Position numbers and translations under genes: made by a program. From Lepas anatifera (taxonomy: Eukaryota > Arthropoda > Thecostraca > Lepadidae), in assembly GCA_034440635.1 (NCBI GenBank), contig JAOTON010002091.1, positions 248,001-312,000 on the forward strand: a stretch of DNA of 64,000 nucleotides, in the 5' to 3' direction. The stretch's first letter is position 1. Every line of letters begins with the position of its first letter. Below, in pieces: positions 10,495 through 21,801 of this stretch. The notes beneath the pieces are model-generated. The model saw only the letters and a program-made list of their open reading frames with translations, made no database searches and was not told the origin of the DNA.

Positions 10495-11001
10495 AAACAC
10501 CACAGTCCTAGCACAGTGCACTGATCATCGCAGACTCACGACACTAGAAACACTGTACATCCGAGACACGTCACCCATCATCAACATCCACACCAAACAA
10601 CTCACACACCTTCCCTATATGATAGGAATATTCGGTGAATATTTAGGAAGCATTGTAAGCGTGTTTTATTCCTGTTATTTGTGATATGTGATGTTTTAGA
10701 CGTGATTGAGGTGTTTGCTTGGTATTGGTATTTTTGTGTTGAAGGATCATTTGTCGATATGCTGTGCGCTTTCATATTAGGATTCAAAAATTCAAACTGA
10801 TTAATACTTTTAAAGAGCGTCGATTTTGTGTGTGATCATGCCATAAGCTTGGTGAAATATTACTATGTGAAACTTAAACCTATTTTATGTCCTTTGCTAC
10901 GACTTTGCACAAACATACCAAAAATAACATTAAACTTATTCGTAGTATTGAATCTAAATCTAAAAAACTTTCTGCGGCTAAACAAGCAATTGTATTTAAT
11001 G

Positions 11002-11005
<4 letters not shown>
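10495..11005 (+). mobile_element. Penelope-like element 3' fragment, unit 1
   Basis: The frame contains the end of a GIY-YIG endonuclease domain as found at the C-terminus of Penelope-like elements (AQCTDHRRLTTLETLYIRD, then INIHTKQLTHLP). The fuller counterpart is in unit 2 at 39847-40471. This copy has lost its upstream part by deletion and lacks one C in the CCTTCCCTATATG stretch, which breaks the frame near the stop. The non-coding part and a short N-terminus-like peptide (SAAKQAIVFNEQ) follow up to the (AT)n tract. Confidence 0.65.

Positions 11006-11053
<48 letters not shown>
11006..11053. repeat. (AT)n microsatellite, unit 1
   Basis: This is an uninterrupted AT dinucleotide run directly after the Penelope-like fragment. 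The same run recurs at 40471-40520 and, longer, at 57514-57600. Confidence 0.95.
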
Positions 11054-11056
<3 letters not shown>

Positions 11057-11165
11057 CTTCTCTCTAGCATATCGTGTCCCTGATCAAGTGATAACAGACC
11101 GGACTCCTACGATCTAGAGCTTTACATTTAACTCACAAACCCCCAATGCCAGCTGGTGCCAGCTG

Positions 11166-11194
11166 GATTGTATTGTATTGTATTGTATTGTATT
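11166..11194. repeat. (TATTG)n pentanucleotide repeat, unit 1
   Basis: Five to six TATTG units follow a duplicated CCAGCTGGTGCCAGCTGG. The counterparts are at 40635-40668 and 57715-57744 and differ in unit number. Confidence 0.9.
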
Positions 11195-12990
11195 TTCCTC
11201 GTGGTGCTCATCCAAAAAAATACTTCTTCACACAGTTTATTAACACCAGGTGATGCACACATTAAGCGAATAATAGCTATATGTTTTCAGAGTATCTAGG
11301 CTAGCCGCCTTCTCCGTTCAGTGCAAGTAATTCTGGTGAAACCGTTCATTAAATCACAGGTGAACTTCACACCCTTCTCGCAACGCTCCTCGGGACGAGA
11401 CGACGCCATCTGTCGGTTACGGTAATAGCTAGCAGACAGAGAAACAAAGCCATCCCGCTTCGTTTTCAAAACAACACCGATCGTCGCACTGGCTCGCTAT
11501 GTGGAGGCGTCGGTCGCGCACACTCTCGCCGACCGAGTGGGGACCGAGACCCGAGTGGGGACCGAGACCCGAGTCGGACCGATTACCATCGCACCAACAT
11601 ACCGTCTTCCGATCATCATGTGCGAATCTATCCAAAACAAAACTGCTATCATACAACCGGCGTCAAAAACATCACGGTAAGCTAACACGCGCATTGGCGG
11701 GGTCTGAGCCACCTTCGCTTTGACGAGGAGGCGGGTATCCGCCCCACTAAGATCTTAAAAACCACGCTAGATAGCAAAAAACGGTACACGGCGTTGGATA
11801 GCACATCAAAATTTAAATCGAAAACATTTATGCTATTTGTTTTTGTCAAGTAACATTTAAGGTCACCAGAGGTCAAGGCATGTGAATGCCTTCACACCAC
11901 AGGAATAGCATGGGAAATAAACTTTCAGTCATAACATCTGAACTAGTAAAGATATAGAAAAAACATCTATCTAATTGGAATCCTCGCAAAAAGCTCATTC
12001 GAATGATATATAATATGACCTTGTTAAATCAGGTGAAATCTAGGATTGACCTTACCTGAGGTCAGATCAAAGTCCAATTAGATCAAAATGCATATCATCA
12101 GAGCTGCAAGGACAGGGTAAACCCAATGCTGTCAAAGTAAACGCTCTACCACTATCTCTTACTAAGTTATTCAGTTTAAACCATTTTTCCCATGTATTTC
12201 CAATGCAGACGTAATGGATCGCACCTGGTCTTAGTCATCGATATCCCATATGCCAGAATGACTTTTGGAGAACTTGGTAGGCCCATTTTGTAATATAAGT
12301 TGCAATTGGATAGGTTCACCCAAACCTGACGTAGGCTGTCTTAGACGTTTTTAGGTGAGGTCACTTGACCTGCATTGGTTACCTGACTGAGGTGACCCAA
12401 CCTTTAAACTTTGACAAAAGTTGTAAGAATTATCCGAAAAAGGGATGCCAAGTACAGCGGCGCTACGCGCTGCCATTTTTATTATATACGCGAAACAACC
12501 GAGGGGGCGGGTACCGGCCCACGTTGATGCGCGTGTTAACAAGGAAAGTCACAACATACTGGCGTACGCTTACACATCTTGAACACACGAAGCTATGTAT
12601 TCGTGTATGCGAGCATGTATCAGCATGCAAACGAAATGCAAACGCATCACCATGCAAACGCAAACGTTTTTAGAGCACGCGTTTGAATTCACTGGGTGTG
12701 CTGCTCCGAATACCATGGTTGGAAATCCGGGGAGAGGGGGGTCAAGACCCCCCTGGATTTTGGGTCTCCCATAGGCCCTGTATGGGGCTTGCATTGCGTG
12801 TCAGCATTAACCCACTCAGGACCCCTCTGCGTCGGGAAGAGATCTCCAGCCATGGCGAATACTAAGTGTAGCGTGCTGCTAGTTGCTGGTGCATGATATA
12901 CAAGTGATCTCCTCCCAGATTCTGATCTAAATCGTGCGAGACACAGATCGGCATCTTGCCGGGCTGGTCGCTCACGAAGATGACACCGAG
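11195..12990. other. Conserved non-coding stretch, unit 1
   Basis: No gene was recognised. A GTGGGGACCGAGACCCGA unit is duplicated at about 11537-11574 in unit 1 only. From 12440 to 12880 lies GC-rich sequence (GGGGGCGGGTACCGGCCC; GGGGTCAAGACCCCCC) of repeat-like character that leads into the LINE-C relic. Short frames here differ between units and look accidental. Confidence 0.5.
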
Positions 12991-13019
12991 AGCATTTGGT
13001 GAGCTAGAGCAGCTGGTTC

Positions 13020-14970
13020 ACCGGCTTCTTATTACGCCATGTTGTGATAGCTGGCCATTTCAACCACCGTCTGCCTAACTTGGGATCGACTGTCGTACCA
13101 CATATGATTGCAATGTACAATATCCAGCTGCCAAACAAAAGCCGTCCAGCCTACCGCGCGGGGTCTGGTCTCATTGACGTTATAGCTGCTAACCGACTGG
13201 ATCTGGTGGATCTAGTAGATCTGGCGGATCTGCCGGATCTGTTGGATCTGGTGGATCTGGTGGATCTGGAGGATCTGCCGGATCTGCAGTCTTAGAATGC
13301 TTCAAGATGGTGATATTAGGCAACGTCTACAGAGGTCTATTGGCTGAACCTTAAAAGCACTTGCAGTATTTCTTGGGATTAATATTTGAGCTGGTGCGGC
13401 GCGTACTGGATGCAATAAAAGGTGCAATTACTCCTTGCAGTATAATTACTTCTTTGTCCTGATGCGGTAAAATGAATAAATAAATAGAATGTTGACTGCA
13501 GTGTTTCGCCCTGCATAAACGTAAAAATAATTAAACGCGCCAGACATTTTCTGAGGGAGGGGGGGGGTGAACTGTTGCTGCTTAGGGCCTCACCACCCGG
13601 CCTGGGCCGCCGAGCCCCCGAATTTCTCTCTCGCGCAATGTGCTACTGTAGTCACGAATGGGAGAACAGCAACGATTATTTATGCGTTGATACTTGATTG
13701 GATCACCTGCATTGAGAACTCTACGGTGGTTTTGTATAAGACGTTGGGCTTATTCTGATGCTGACGATGCCTGATTCCGTCTCTGAGTTATTTTCCTTAG
13801 TGTTACGACTATGTTTAAATGCTGTATCAGTGTGTGCTAGAAGCCATGTAAATTTTGTGTTGTGAAATGAGCATGAAAAACCTGCACCCAATCAACTGTT
13901 CTAAGCTGATGTTTAAGTTCTGTTATGCAGGTGTTAACAGGATAAGCATAGACATTCTCCAAAAATTATTTAATGGCGTCGGGGAACCCCTTCTTAACGC
14001 AGTTAATTCTAGCCTTACTTCCTGTTCCGTACCCAGACCTGGAAACATGCAATGGTGACCCCGATTGCACAAAGTAGAGCAAAAATGCATACCAAACCAG
14101 GCCTGTGTCATTACTATCAGCGATCATGAAACAAGTCGCATGAATTGTTCAACAACCACTAACCAACACTTAGATGGACACCATCTTTTTCTAAGGCACA
14201 ACATGGCTACAGAAAATGTTATCCAATTGAACAGACTCTTGACGTTGTTACTAAGATATTTAGGGATTACAGATAAGGATAAGGGTAAATTTACTAAGTA
14301 TTTCGCCCACAGACAATAGCACAATTTTGACACTGGTATTATCGGATCTTTGAAATGTTTTGACGTTCTTCAAACCAAATTGTTTCAAAACCTCTCGGTT
14401 TACCGCATAGATACACAATGGTTCCGTATCTCCCGGTCACACGCAAAAAGTCCCAGTAAGAGGAGCTGACGCCACCTACCCCATCTAAAAAAAGTCGTAA
14501 AATAATATTGGATGTTCTTCAATGCGGGGCCACTTCATGTTTACTCTACCTGTTGTACGCTAGCAAACTGAGCTCCAATCGGTGATGATGAAACCACAGT
14601 TCAGTGCGCCGCCGATACGCAAGTACTCGTGAGTGGCAAGAAGCGAGATTCACGGCAAATTGTGGCTGGCATGCAGATTACCCTCAGCTCTTGATATGCC
14701 TGTTTATGTCTCAACGGTGTAAAGCTAAATACAGACAAAACTCAAATGCCCGTACCCGGCACACTAGCAATGCTACGTTGCTTGCCCTGCGATGTCGCTC
14801 AATTTTGGTGGCACAGTTGGTAGAGAAAATGGTGTAGTCAAGAACTTGGGTTTAACCATGGCTTGCCACCTCAGCTTTCAAAACTACATTGACACGATGA
14901 AACACATATGAGTAGGACCTCTCATTGCCTTGAGTCTCACACGCATCATGTGATATCGTACGAGTCTCAA
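13020..14970 (+). pseudogene. LINE-C relic with internal inversion, unit 1
   Basis: An endonuclease piece (VIAGHFNHRLPNLGS, then SGLIDVIAANRLD) is followed by the 9-bp array. Next comes a ~640-bp segment in inverted orientation (13284-13927), then RT remains in plus orientation. The RT remains read DILQKLFNGVGEPLL..VNSSL, then FSKAQHGYRKCYP, then KLNTDKTQMPVLGTL, then VVKNLGLTMACHLSFQNYID. The order fits a CR1-like LINE. Many stops and frameshifts mark it as old. Unit 2 retains the uninverted arrangement. Confidence 0.75.
13197..13287. repeat. 9-bp tandem array (GATCTGGTG-type), unit 1
   Basis: About ten copies of GATCTGGTG variants lie within the LINE-C endonuclease remnant, directly before the inversion breakpoint. 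The same array has about 32 copies in unit 2 and about 8 in unit 3. Confidence 0.95.
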
Positions 14971-14974
14971 GCAG

Positions 14975-16180
14975 CACCGCGGATGGTCACATGTCGGGGG
15001 GGACAGGACAGGGGCGGATCCAGAATTTCCTCAAGGAGAGGGTGAATTCAAGACTCGGGCCCTTATTTGGGGGAGGGGGCCAGCGGCCTGGGGGGGCGGA
15101 AAAAATGTTTAAATGTGATGGAACTCAGCTTTAAAAAAATGGTGCGCCAAGCCCAATCCGGAGTCATTTTACAAGTTACCACCACACCTACACGCTCGCA
15201 CGCAATGTATAGTCAGTATATACATGTACAGACATGTTTAGGATGCAGTGCGATGACGAGGACAGAAAACAGCGCAATAAATGGTCCTTCATCACAGATT
15301 CATCAGAGCAGGGCGCTGCGTAAGACCGCTACTCCGCTAGTTGCGGACTCTCTCAATAGAAATGGAATAGCGGAGTGGCGGTTTCTTTAAGGAAAAGGAG
15401 CGGGGTAGCGGGTAGCGGATTTCAATACTTTAAAAGCGCTACCGCGACCGACAGCCGTTAAAGAAAACTGGTATTGAAGAAATTAAATTGTGTTTTTGTT
15501 TTGCGTAGAAAAGAAGAAGACTCAAAACTGGGTTCCGATTACAGCCTTAAACGTAAAATAGCGCATTTATTTGCAGATACTTGCATGAACTTGCAGTGAT
15601 AGAGTATCTATGAACGGTGAAATGCAAATGAACAGATCAAAAAACCGTTTTACTTTTCATGACGAGGTGCTCAATTTTCAAAATATTTGGTTGTTTGCGC
15701 TCGGTTTTTAGGTTAGGTTTCCCTACAACAGAGCATCACAACGATATTTTGGGCCTGCGCTTGTAAAATTTGTGCGGCACACTCTGGCTTAAACATATGA
15801 TTAAAAGAGGTGATATCTGTGCCAGGAGAGTATGGGTCCGGTGGTTCAGTAAGCCTCCAGAGCAGCAGATTTATCGGCTCAGCAAAGAAGCTGAGAAACC
15901 TTAAGGAAACTTTCCACTAATGTAACAATTGACTACCGAAATGGATAATTATGCACTCTCTTTATAAAAAAGATGATTTGTCGGTGAAATGTACTTAAGC
16001 CACAGTGAAACCTTTCTAATCGAGCTTCAGTAGCGATTGATTTTAAAAGTAGCGTTATCAGAATAGCGGTTTCTTTAGCAAACAAGTACTGGAGTAGAGG
16101 GAAGTGAGGTTGAATAATTTCCCCTCTCTCTCTCTCGTTCCCTCTTTCCCATCTTTCTCTTCTGCTGTCTGTCGATTGTT
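14975..16180. repeat. Non-coding, with TAGCGG-rich repeat, unit 1
   Basis: Around 15300-15450 there are many TAGCGG/CCGCTA motifs in both orientations, ending AAAAGCGCTACCGCG. This style is seen in the subterminal regions of hAT-type elements. A related GCGGTTTCTTTAG block occurs near 16060, and a (CT)n tract at 16120-16150 lies in the likely 3' UTR of the PAN/FAMeT gene. No coding frame is supported. Confidence 0.45.
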
Positions 16181-17347
16181 TCAGGGCTGTCCGCTCATGA
16201 AGCCGGTGCCCTCCGTCAGCCACGTGTCCGTCCTCCAGCGCGGGTCGTAGCGGGCCAGACGCACTTCAGCCCCAGACCTGCATCCCAGACTGACTCTGTC
16301 AATGTTCAGCCCCGTTTTGCCTGGCCCCGTGAAAAGCGGCTCGGAGTCTTTGTTCTTGTGGACAGTGATCGAAACGTTGTTGTAGCGGATGGTGAGCGTG
16401 ACGAACTCGGTTCCGTTCAGCACAGGTCCGCTCCTAAATCTAGAGACCTCTGTATAATCGGCAGCCTCGGTATGTGCGGCTTCTATAAGTATGACGGTAT
16501 TGGACGCACAGCCGACACACACTCTGAGCTTTTCCATGGCGTTGTCATCATACAAGTTGACAAGGAAACCAGTTCTTGCCTTGCAGTCGAACTGGACGGT
16601 GATATCTGATGTGGGACTGACGCGAAGTGAGATATGGTACCCTTTAGGGATGACGAACTCGGGGTCGGCTCCTGTGCCTTGGGGAGAAAACAGCCACGTG
16701 TCGGCAACGCCTCCAGAGTGAATACGCAGCAGCGAGGGACTTTTCGTTGTCGCTGTCACAATGAAGTTGAACGATTTGCCACTGACCGGTGCTTGAGCCG
16801 AGACGAGCAGAGGATTCTCGTCAGTTCCAACACTCATATTTCCTTTGCACCACGAGATTCTAAGCTTACTGAAGTTTCCGGCGGTGACAATGCCAACAAG
16901 TTTCGTAGAGGTAAGAGTGTTGGTTCCAGATGCTTCCTTCAACTTCAGCTTGATTTTGGATTCGGTTATGACAAACATCATGTTATCTGTTTCGAGATTT
17001 AATCCATATTGGATTCTTATGGTCAGTACGGTTGTGAGAAGCACACTGACACTCAATGAACATACATCGGGGCCGAGTTTCTTGATTTGTCGTTCGTCGT
17101 GAATTACTTCCCAGTCAAGGTGTTTTGGTAGTGCAAACCCGGGGTATACTTCCCACATGTTGTGGTTGAGCTGGCAGATGTCATCAACGCAGCCGTTCGA
17201 AAGGGACGGTGGCAAATCACAGTGAGCGTCAGACTTGCAGAAGTCCCCAGCTCCGCCCCCGTAACACGAAGAGGAACAGTAGCCTTGTTCAATGCAGGCA
17301 CTGTTGTTCCAGTAAGTCTGCTCTACGGTTTCATTAGCTACGTCATA
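16181..17347 (-). pseudogene. PAN/FAMeT gene copy 1, 3' part (split by LINE-B)
   Basis: This part encodes the cysteine-rich region and both beta-rich modules of the secreted protein described for unit 2, and ends at the same stop (GTGFMSGQP). Its frame is open, but it is separated from its own 5' part (23779-24099) by a 6.4-kb LINE insertion in the opposite orientation. The break falls in the codons for TYYDVANE, and ACGTCATA is repeated on both sides. The FAMeT hallmark RISWCKGNMSVG is intact, so the gene was probably functional until the insertion. Confidence 0.88.
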
Positions 17348-18011
17348 CAGAAGTCCAGGTGGTTAGTTCCACCCCACCATTAGTGGCTGGACTGCCAAAT
17401 CCTCATGTAGTACAGGAGCATCCACATGGGGGCGGGAGTGGCAGAAAACCTCTCACTGCTGCCAGTGATTTATTTGATGTGAGTGCCTCTAGTAGCTCTG
17501 AGAGTTGTGACTCAACTCTCGTGAACACTGAGGCACAGGCCCCTCCGCTGGATGTAAATGTTGACACCATTCCTAAATCTGTCTGAGGCTTGGGATCCCT
17601 TGGTGTGCTATGTGGGGTTGTGCTTGCACCAAGTACCTGACCTCCCTAATGCCTACGGGGGGAGTTGGGGGCTCCTCTGCTTCCTTGGCCAGGATGCCAG
17701 AGGTGCAGAGTGATGAGGAACTTTTTTCTGATGACCTGACACCCTGTGCTAGGCCGTCCCTGCTTTGTGTGCCGGGGACTTCTCTCATGTCTCAGCGGAT
17801 ACTGCATCTGTCATTGATTAAACTGCCTCTCATTTCTATGTCACATGGGCCCATTGAATCATTACTTATCAACCCAATCTTGAGTCAAAGCTGTTTGGAT
17901 TAGCTTGGTCTACTGCTTTTGTACCTTGCATTGAAGCTCAGTGTACAGATTCATTGTAAACTATTTAAACTTGATTTTAACTTTCTCTTTTTTTCTTTTT
18001 TTCTTTCTCTT
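17348..18011 (+). other. LINE-B 5' region with short upstream frame
   Basis: A 97-codon frame at 17610-17903 has no recognised domain. The longer upstream extension of the endonuclease frame (from 17919) gives a hydrophobic, T-rich translation and probably is not coding. This is most likely 5' UTR or a remnant of an ORF1 region. Confidence 0.4.
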
Positions 18012-21000
18012 ATGCCAGCCTCAGAATCATTACATGATGGTATCAACGCAAACTACAGCCGGCTTAGTCTTGATTTAACAGACCTAAATGATGATTCTAA
18101 CACTCTTAAAGATGAATTTAATCTTATCTCAAACCAATGCTGCTACCATGATATAAAATCTCTCACTCTGAATGGTTCGAAGCTTTCAATCATACATGTT
18201 AATGTGCGGTCCTTGCCTAAAAATTTTGACAGTCTTGTAATGCTCTTGAACTCAATTAAGCCTAAAATTGATGTCATATGCATCTCAGAGACTTGGCTAG
18301 ATGAGTCATTGAATAACAGCTTCAGAATTCCTGGTTATTGCCTCTTTAGTTGTTGCCCAGAATCTTTTCGTGGGAAAGGAGCTGGGATATATGTTAATGA
18401 AAATATTAAATTTATTTACCGCTCAGATCTAGCTGCCAAACCCTGTGAATATCAGTCATCATTTATTGAGGTAATTCAGGACTCATCCCCGAATCTTATC
18501 ATAGGCTCTTGCTATAGGTCCCCATCTTATGACCCTACCTCCTTTCTAAATTACCCTGATATTGTTGTTTCAGATATATCCAAAACAAATAAACAGTGTA
18601 TCCTGGCTGGAGACTTTAATATTGATCTCTTCCAAATTAATTCTCTAGTGGTCGATAGATTTCTAACATCTTTATCCATCGGTGGTTTCATCCCAGCTAT
18701 ATCATTGCCAACCAGGATAACTACCTCATCTGCGACCTTAATCGATAATTTTTTCATAAATTTCCCTCGGCTACTTCACAGTTCTGGCATCCTAATTGAT
18801 GACACCAGCGATCACCTACCGATTTATTTAAGTGTAAAGCATCAACCTCCAAAACCAAAACCACAATACAATTATGTACATTTCAATCTTTCCTTAGCTG
18901 ATGCCCTGGGCCAACGTGTCAAAGCCATACTAAACTCAACCCCTCGTCTCCTAGATGCAAATGCCTATGCTAAGCACTTGATTGAAACAATTCAAAATGT
19001 AATGAAAGAAATGTCGAAAACTAAAACTAATAAGAAAATTGACCCAATTCAGCCATGGATTTCACATGGTATATTGAAATGCATAAATAAAAAAATAGGT
19101 TATACAAAAAATTCTTAAAAAACCGAACCACCCAAAATCGGGTACAGTTCACCCAATATAGAAATCGACTAAACTCAGTTATAAGGGAGGCCAAGTGCAC
19201 TGATTATAGGAGAAAATTGGAAGAGCATAAAAATGACTCAAGAAAGCTGTGGAAAACAATAAATAACATTATTGGCCATAATAAGAAAAATACTAATAAA
19301 CTTCCTGAGTCGTTTCAGTGTGAAGGGACTGCCATTTCCAACCCTTTTGAGATAGCTTCCCAGTTCAACCATTTCTTTGCTACTATAGGCAAAAACTTAG
19401 AGTCCCTTCTACCTCGGCCAGCAAATGATCCACTAGACTTCTTAAATAATGCTAATGTAGTTGATCGCATGACTCTTTTGCCAGTATCTAATGATATAAT
19501 CATGAGCATCATCGTAAATCTGAAAAATACTGGACCAGGAGCGGACAACATTAGTGCTGTCCTCCTAAAAAAACTTGCCCCTCATCTAATCAATGAAATA
19601 ACTTATTTGATGAATTTATGCCTTGAAAGCCAAACCTTCCCTGATATTCTAAAAGTAGCCATTGTTAAACCTCTATTCAAATCTGGAATGAACAATGATT
19701 TTGGAAATTATAGGCCAATCTCTATTTTGCCAGTTCTATCCAAAGTACTCGAGCAAATTCTTCACTCTCAACTCTCTGATTTCCTTGAACAAAACAATGT
19801 CTTGTATGATTATCAATTCGGTTTTCGTAAGTTGCACTCTACTTTCATGCCTATATCCCTAATTCATGACCAAATAACATCCAGTCTCTCCAAAAATAAA
19901 TCATGCGTAGGCATATATTTGGACCTCAAGAAAGCATTTGATACTGTGGACCATGAAATACTCCTGAAGAAAATGAGTAGATATGGTATCCAAAATGATT
20001 CTCTACAAATTTTCCGTTCCTACCTTAGAAACAGAATACAAATAACTAGATTAGATGATCTTAACATTATGTCACAACCAGAAAATATAAGTGTAGGAGT
20101 TCCACAAGGTTCCATATTGGGCCCAATTTTGTTTACTATTTATATAAATGATATTTACAAATCATCATTAGTTCCTAGATACTTTTTGTTTGCAGATGAT
20201 ACTTCAATTTTTTTCTCTGGTAAATCACTGTCTGATGTTGAACACAAAGTAAACCAGGAACTTCCCTTAATTTGTGCTTGGCTCTGCTCAAATCGACTTT
20301 CTTTGAATACATCAAAAACTTTCTATCAGATATATTCAGTAGGCGATAAAAGACCTGATATATCCATATACCTAAATCAAACTCGGATAAATCGGTCAGA
20401 ATCAGTGAAATATTTAGGAGTGAACATGGACGAAAATTTGAAATGGAAAACGCATATCACCAAAACGTGCAACACCCTAAGAAGAAATATTGGTGTCATT
20501 GCTAGGGCAAGATTTATGCTAAACAATAAGACTCTGCTTCTACTTTACAACTCGTTAATCCTCCCTTATCTAAGTTACAATGCCTGTATATGGGGAACCA
20601 ACTTTGAAACCAATCTGAGTAAAGTTATTAACCTCCAAAAGCGCATTATCCGATTAATTGACTCGGCTGAACCTCGAGCCACCTCCAGTCCCATATTTAA
20701 GAGGCTTAATCTGCTTAAATTTCCTGACATTGTAAATCAACAGAAAATTATGATATTACATAGCTTCATTCATGGGAAATTGCCAACTGTGTTTTCAAAC
20801 TTATTTCAACTACACACATCTACTAGATTTACTCGTAGGGTTGTGCATTTTCAAGAGACTGCAGCTGAAACCGTGTACAGATCTTTTGCTCTTCCACTGA
20901 ACTGCCCAAGACTTTGGAATGATACTATAGCCACCCAAATCCCTGATTTGGAAGATATCCCATTTTCTAAAAGCTTTTTCAAAAAGGTCACTAAGAGATT

Positions 21001-21019
21001 ACTTACAAGCAACTACTAG
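18012..21019 (+). pseudogene. LINE-B endonuclease-reverse transcriptase (one frameshift)
   Basis: The start chosen is the ATG at 18012 (MPASESLHDG). The endonuclease has IIHVNVRSLPKNFD, ISETWLDESL, GSCYRSPSYDP, LAGDFNIDL and SDHLPIYLSV. The RT has NYRPISILPVLSKVLEQ, YLDLKKAFDTVDH, GVPQGSILGPILFTIYIND and the catalytic FADD (RYFLFADDTSIFF). The two halves are separated only by a single 1-nt frame change near 19095-19105. The intervening bases stay open in the second frame (YKKFLKNRTTQNRVQFT..), so the original was one frame of about 1000 aa. All visible catalytic motifs are normal. This is a young copy of a CR1/jockey-group element. Confidence 0.9.
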
Positions 21020-21326
21020 ACCCTCGTTTCAGACTCTCATTTGAAAACTGTCGCTAACTTCTAACTTAACTACTAAAGGTTTAACAGGATAAACTAACCT
21101 CAGATTATAGCTGGCTGCATACTTTTCAATTTCATGAATGTTGATAACCTGTGTCACTATATTTAGTCCTTTATTGCGAAATGTAAGGCAAGGAGCTCAG
21201 ACAAGGTCACTTACTCCTTTCCTGCTCCTTGTCCCATCTCTAATTACTTCCAAATCATATCCGCATTATGTCTTTGTCTCCTCTCCTCTCACTTGCTCTC
21301 CCTCTCCTTTTCCGTTCTCTCCTGCT

Positions 21327-21327
<1 letters not shown>

Positions 21328-21374
<47 letters not shown>
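21328..21374. repeat. (TC)n microsatellite in LINE-B 3' region
   Basis: This CT/TC run lies in the T-rich region 0.3 kb after the RT stop and is followed by TTTCGTTTTGTTATC and then a GGGCCCACA (21411-21420 area). That 9-mer recurs near 23432. Confidence 0.9.
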
Positions 21375-21378
<4 letters not shown>

Positions 21379-21448
21379 GTTTTGTTATCTTTCTCTATTT
21401 CTAAAATTGTTGGGCCCACATATGTTGTGTTAGATAAAAGCTGTTCCT

Positions 21449-21668
21449 ATAGGGTGTTTTGAAATGTTTAGGTGCTTATCTCCGCACCTCATATAAAGTA
21501 CCTCCTGTAAAAGCGACCTGGAAGTTGTTGCTGATGATGACGCTGTGTAAAATGTCTGCATGGTGTGTTGAAATGCTTAGGTGTTCTCTCTACATCTCAT
21601 GTCATGTGCTCTTGTGAAGATCGCCTAGAAATGGGTCGCTAACGACGACAGCTGTGAAATAGGTCGCA
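21449..21668. repeat. Two diverged ~110-bp tandem copies
   Basis: TTGAAATG(T/C)TTAGGTG, CTCAT(A/G)T, GA(C/T)CGCCT-like and GACGACGCTGTG/GACGACAGCTGTG blocks occur twice in order. They give two diverged direct copies just upstream of the CTNNBL1 copy. Origin is unknown; it may be 5' flank captured together with CTNNBL1. Confidence 0.6.
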
Positions 21669-21801
21669 TGCGTATCGAGGCCACCTGCTCTGACTCCATA
21701 AGTCCTGGCAATGATTGTCCATTACTCTGGATCCAGTGTTTCACATTGCTTACATATACGCTGATTACCAAATGACTCGAGTCACATCAATTCTACTAGC
21801 A

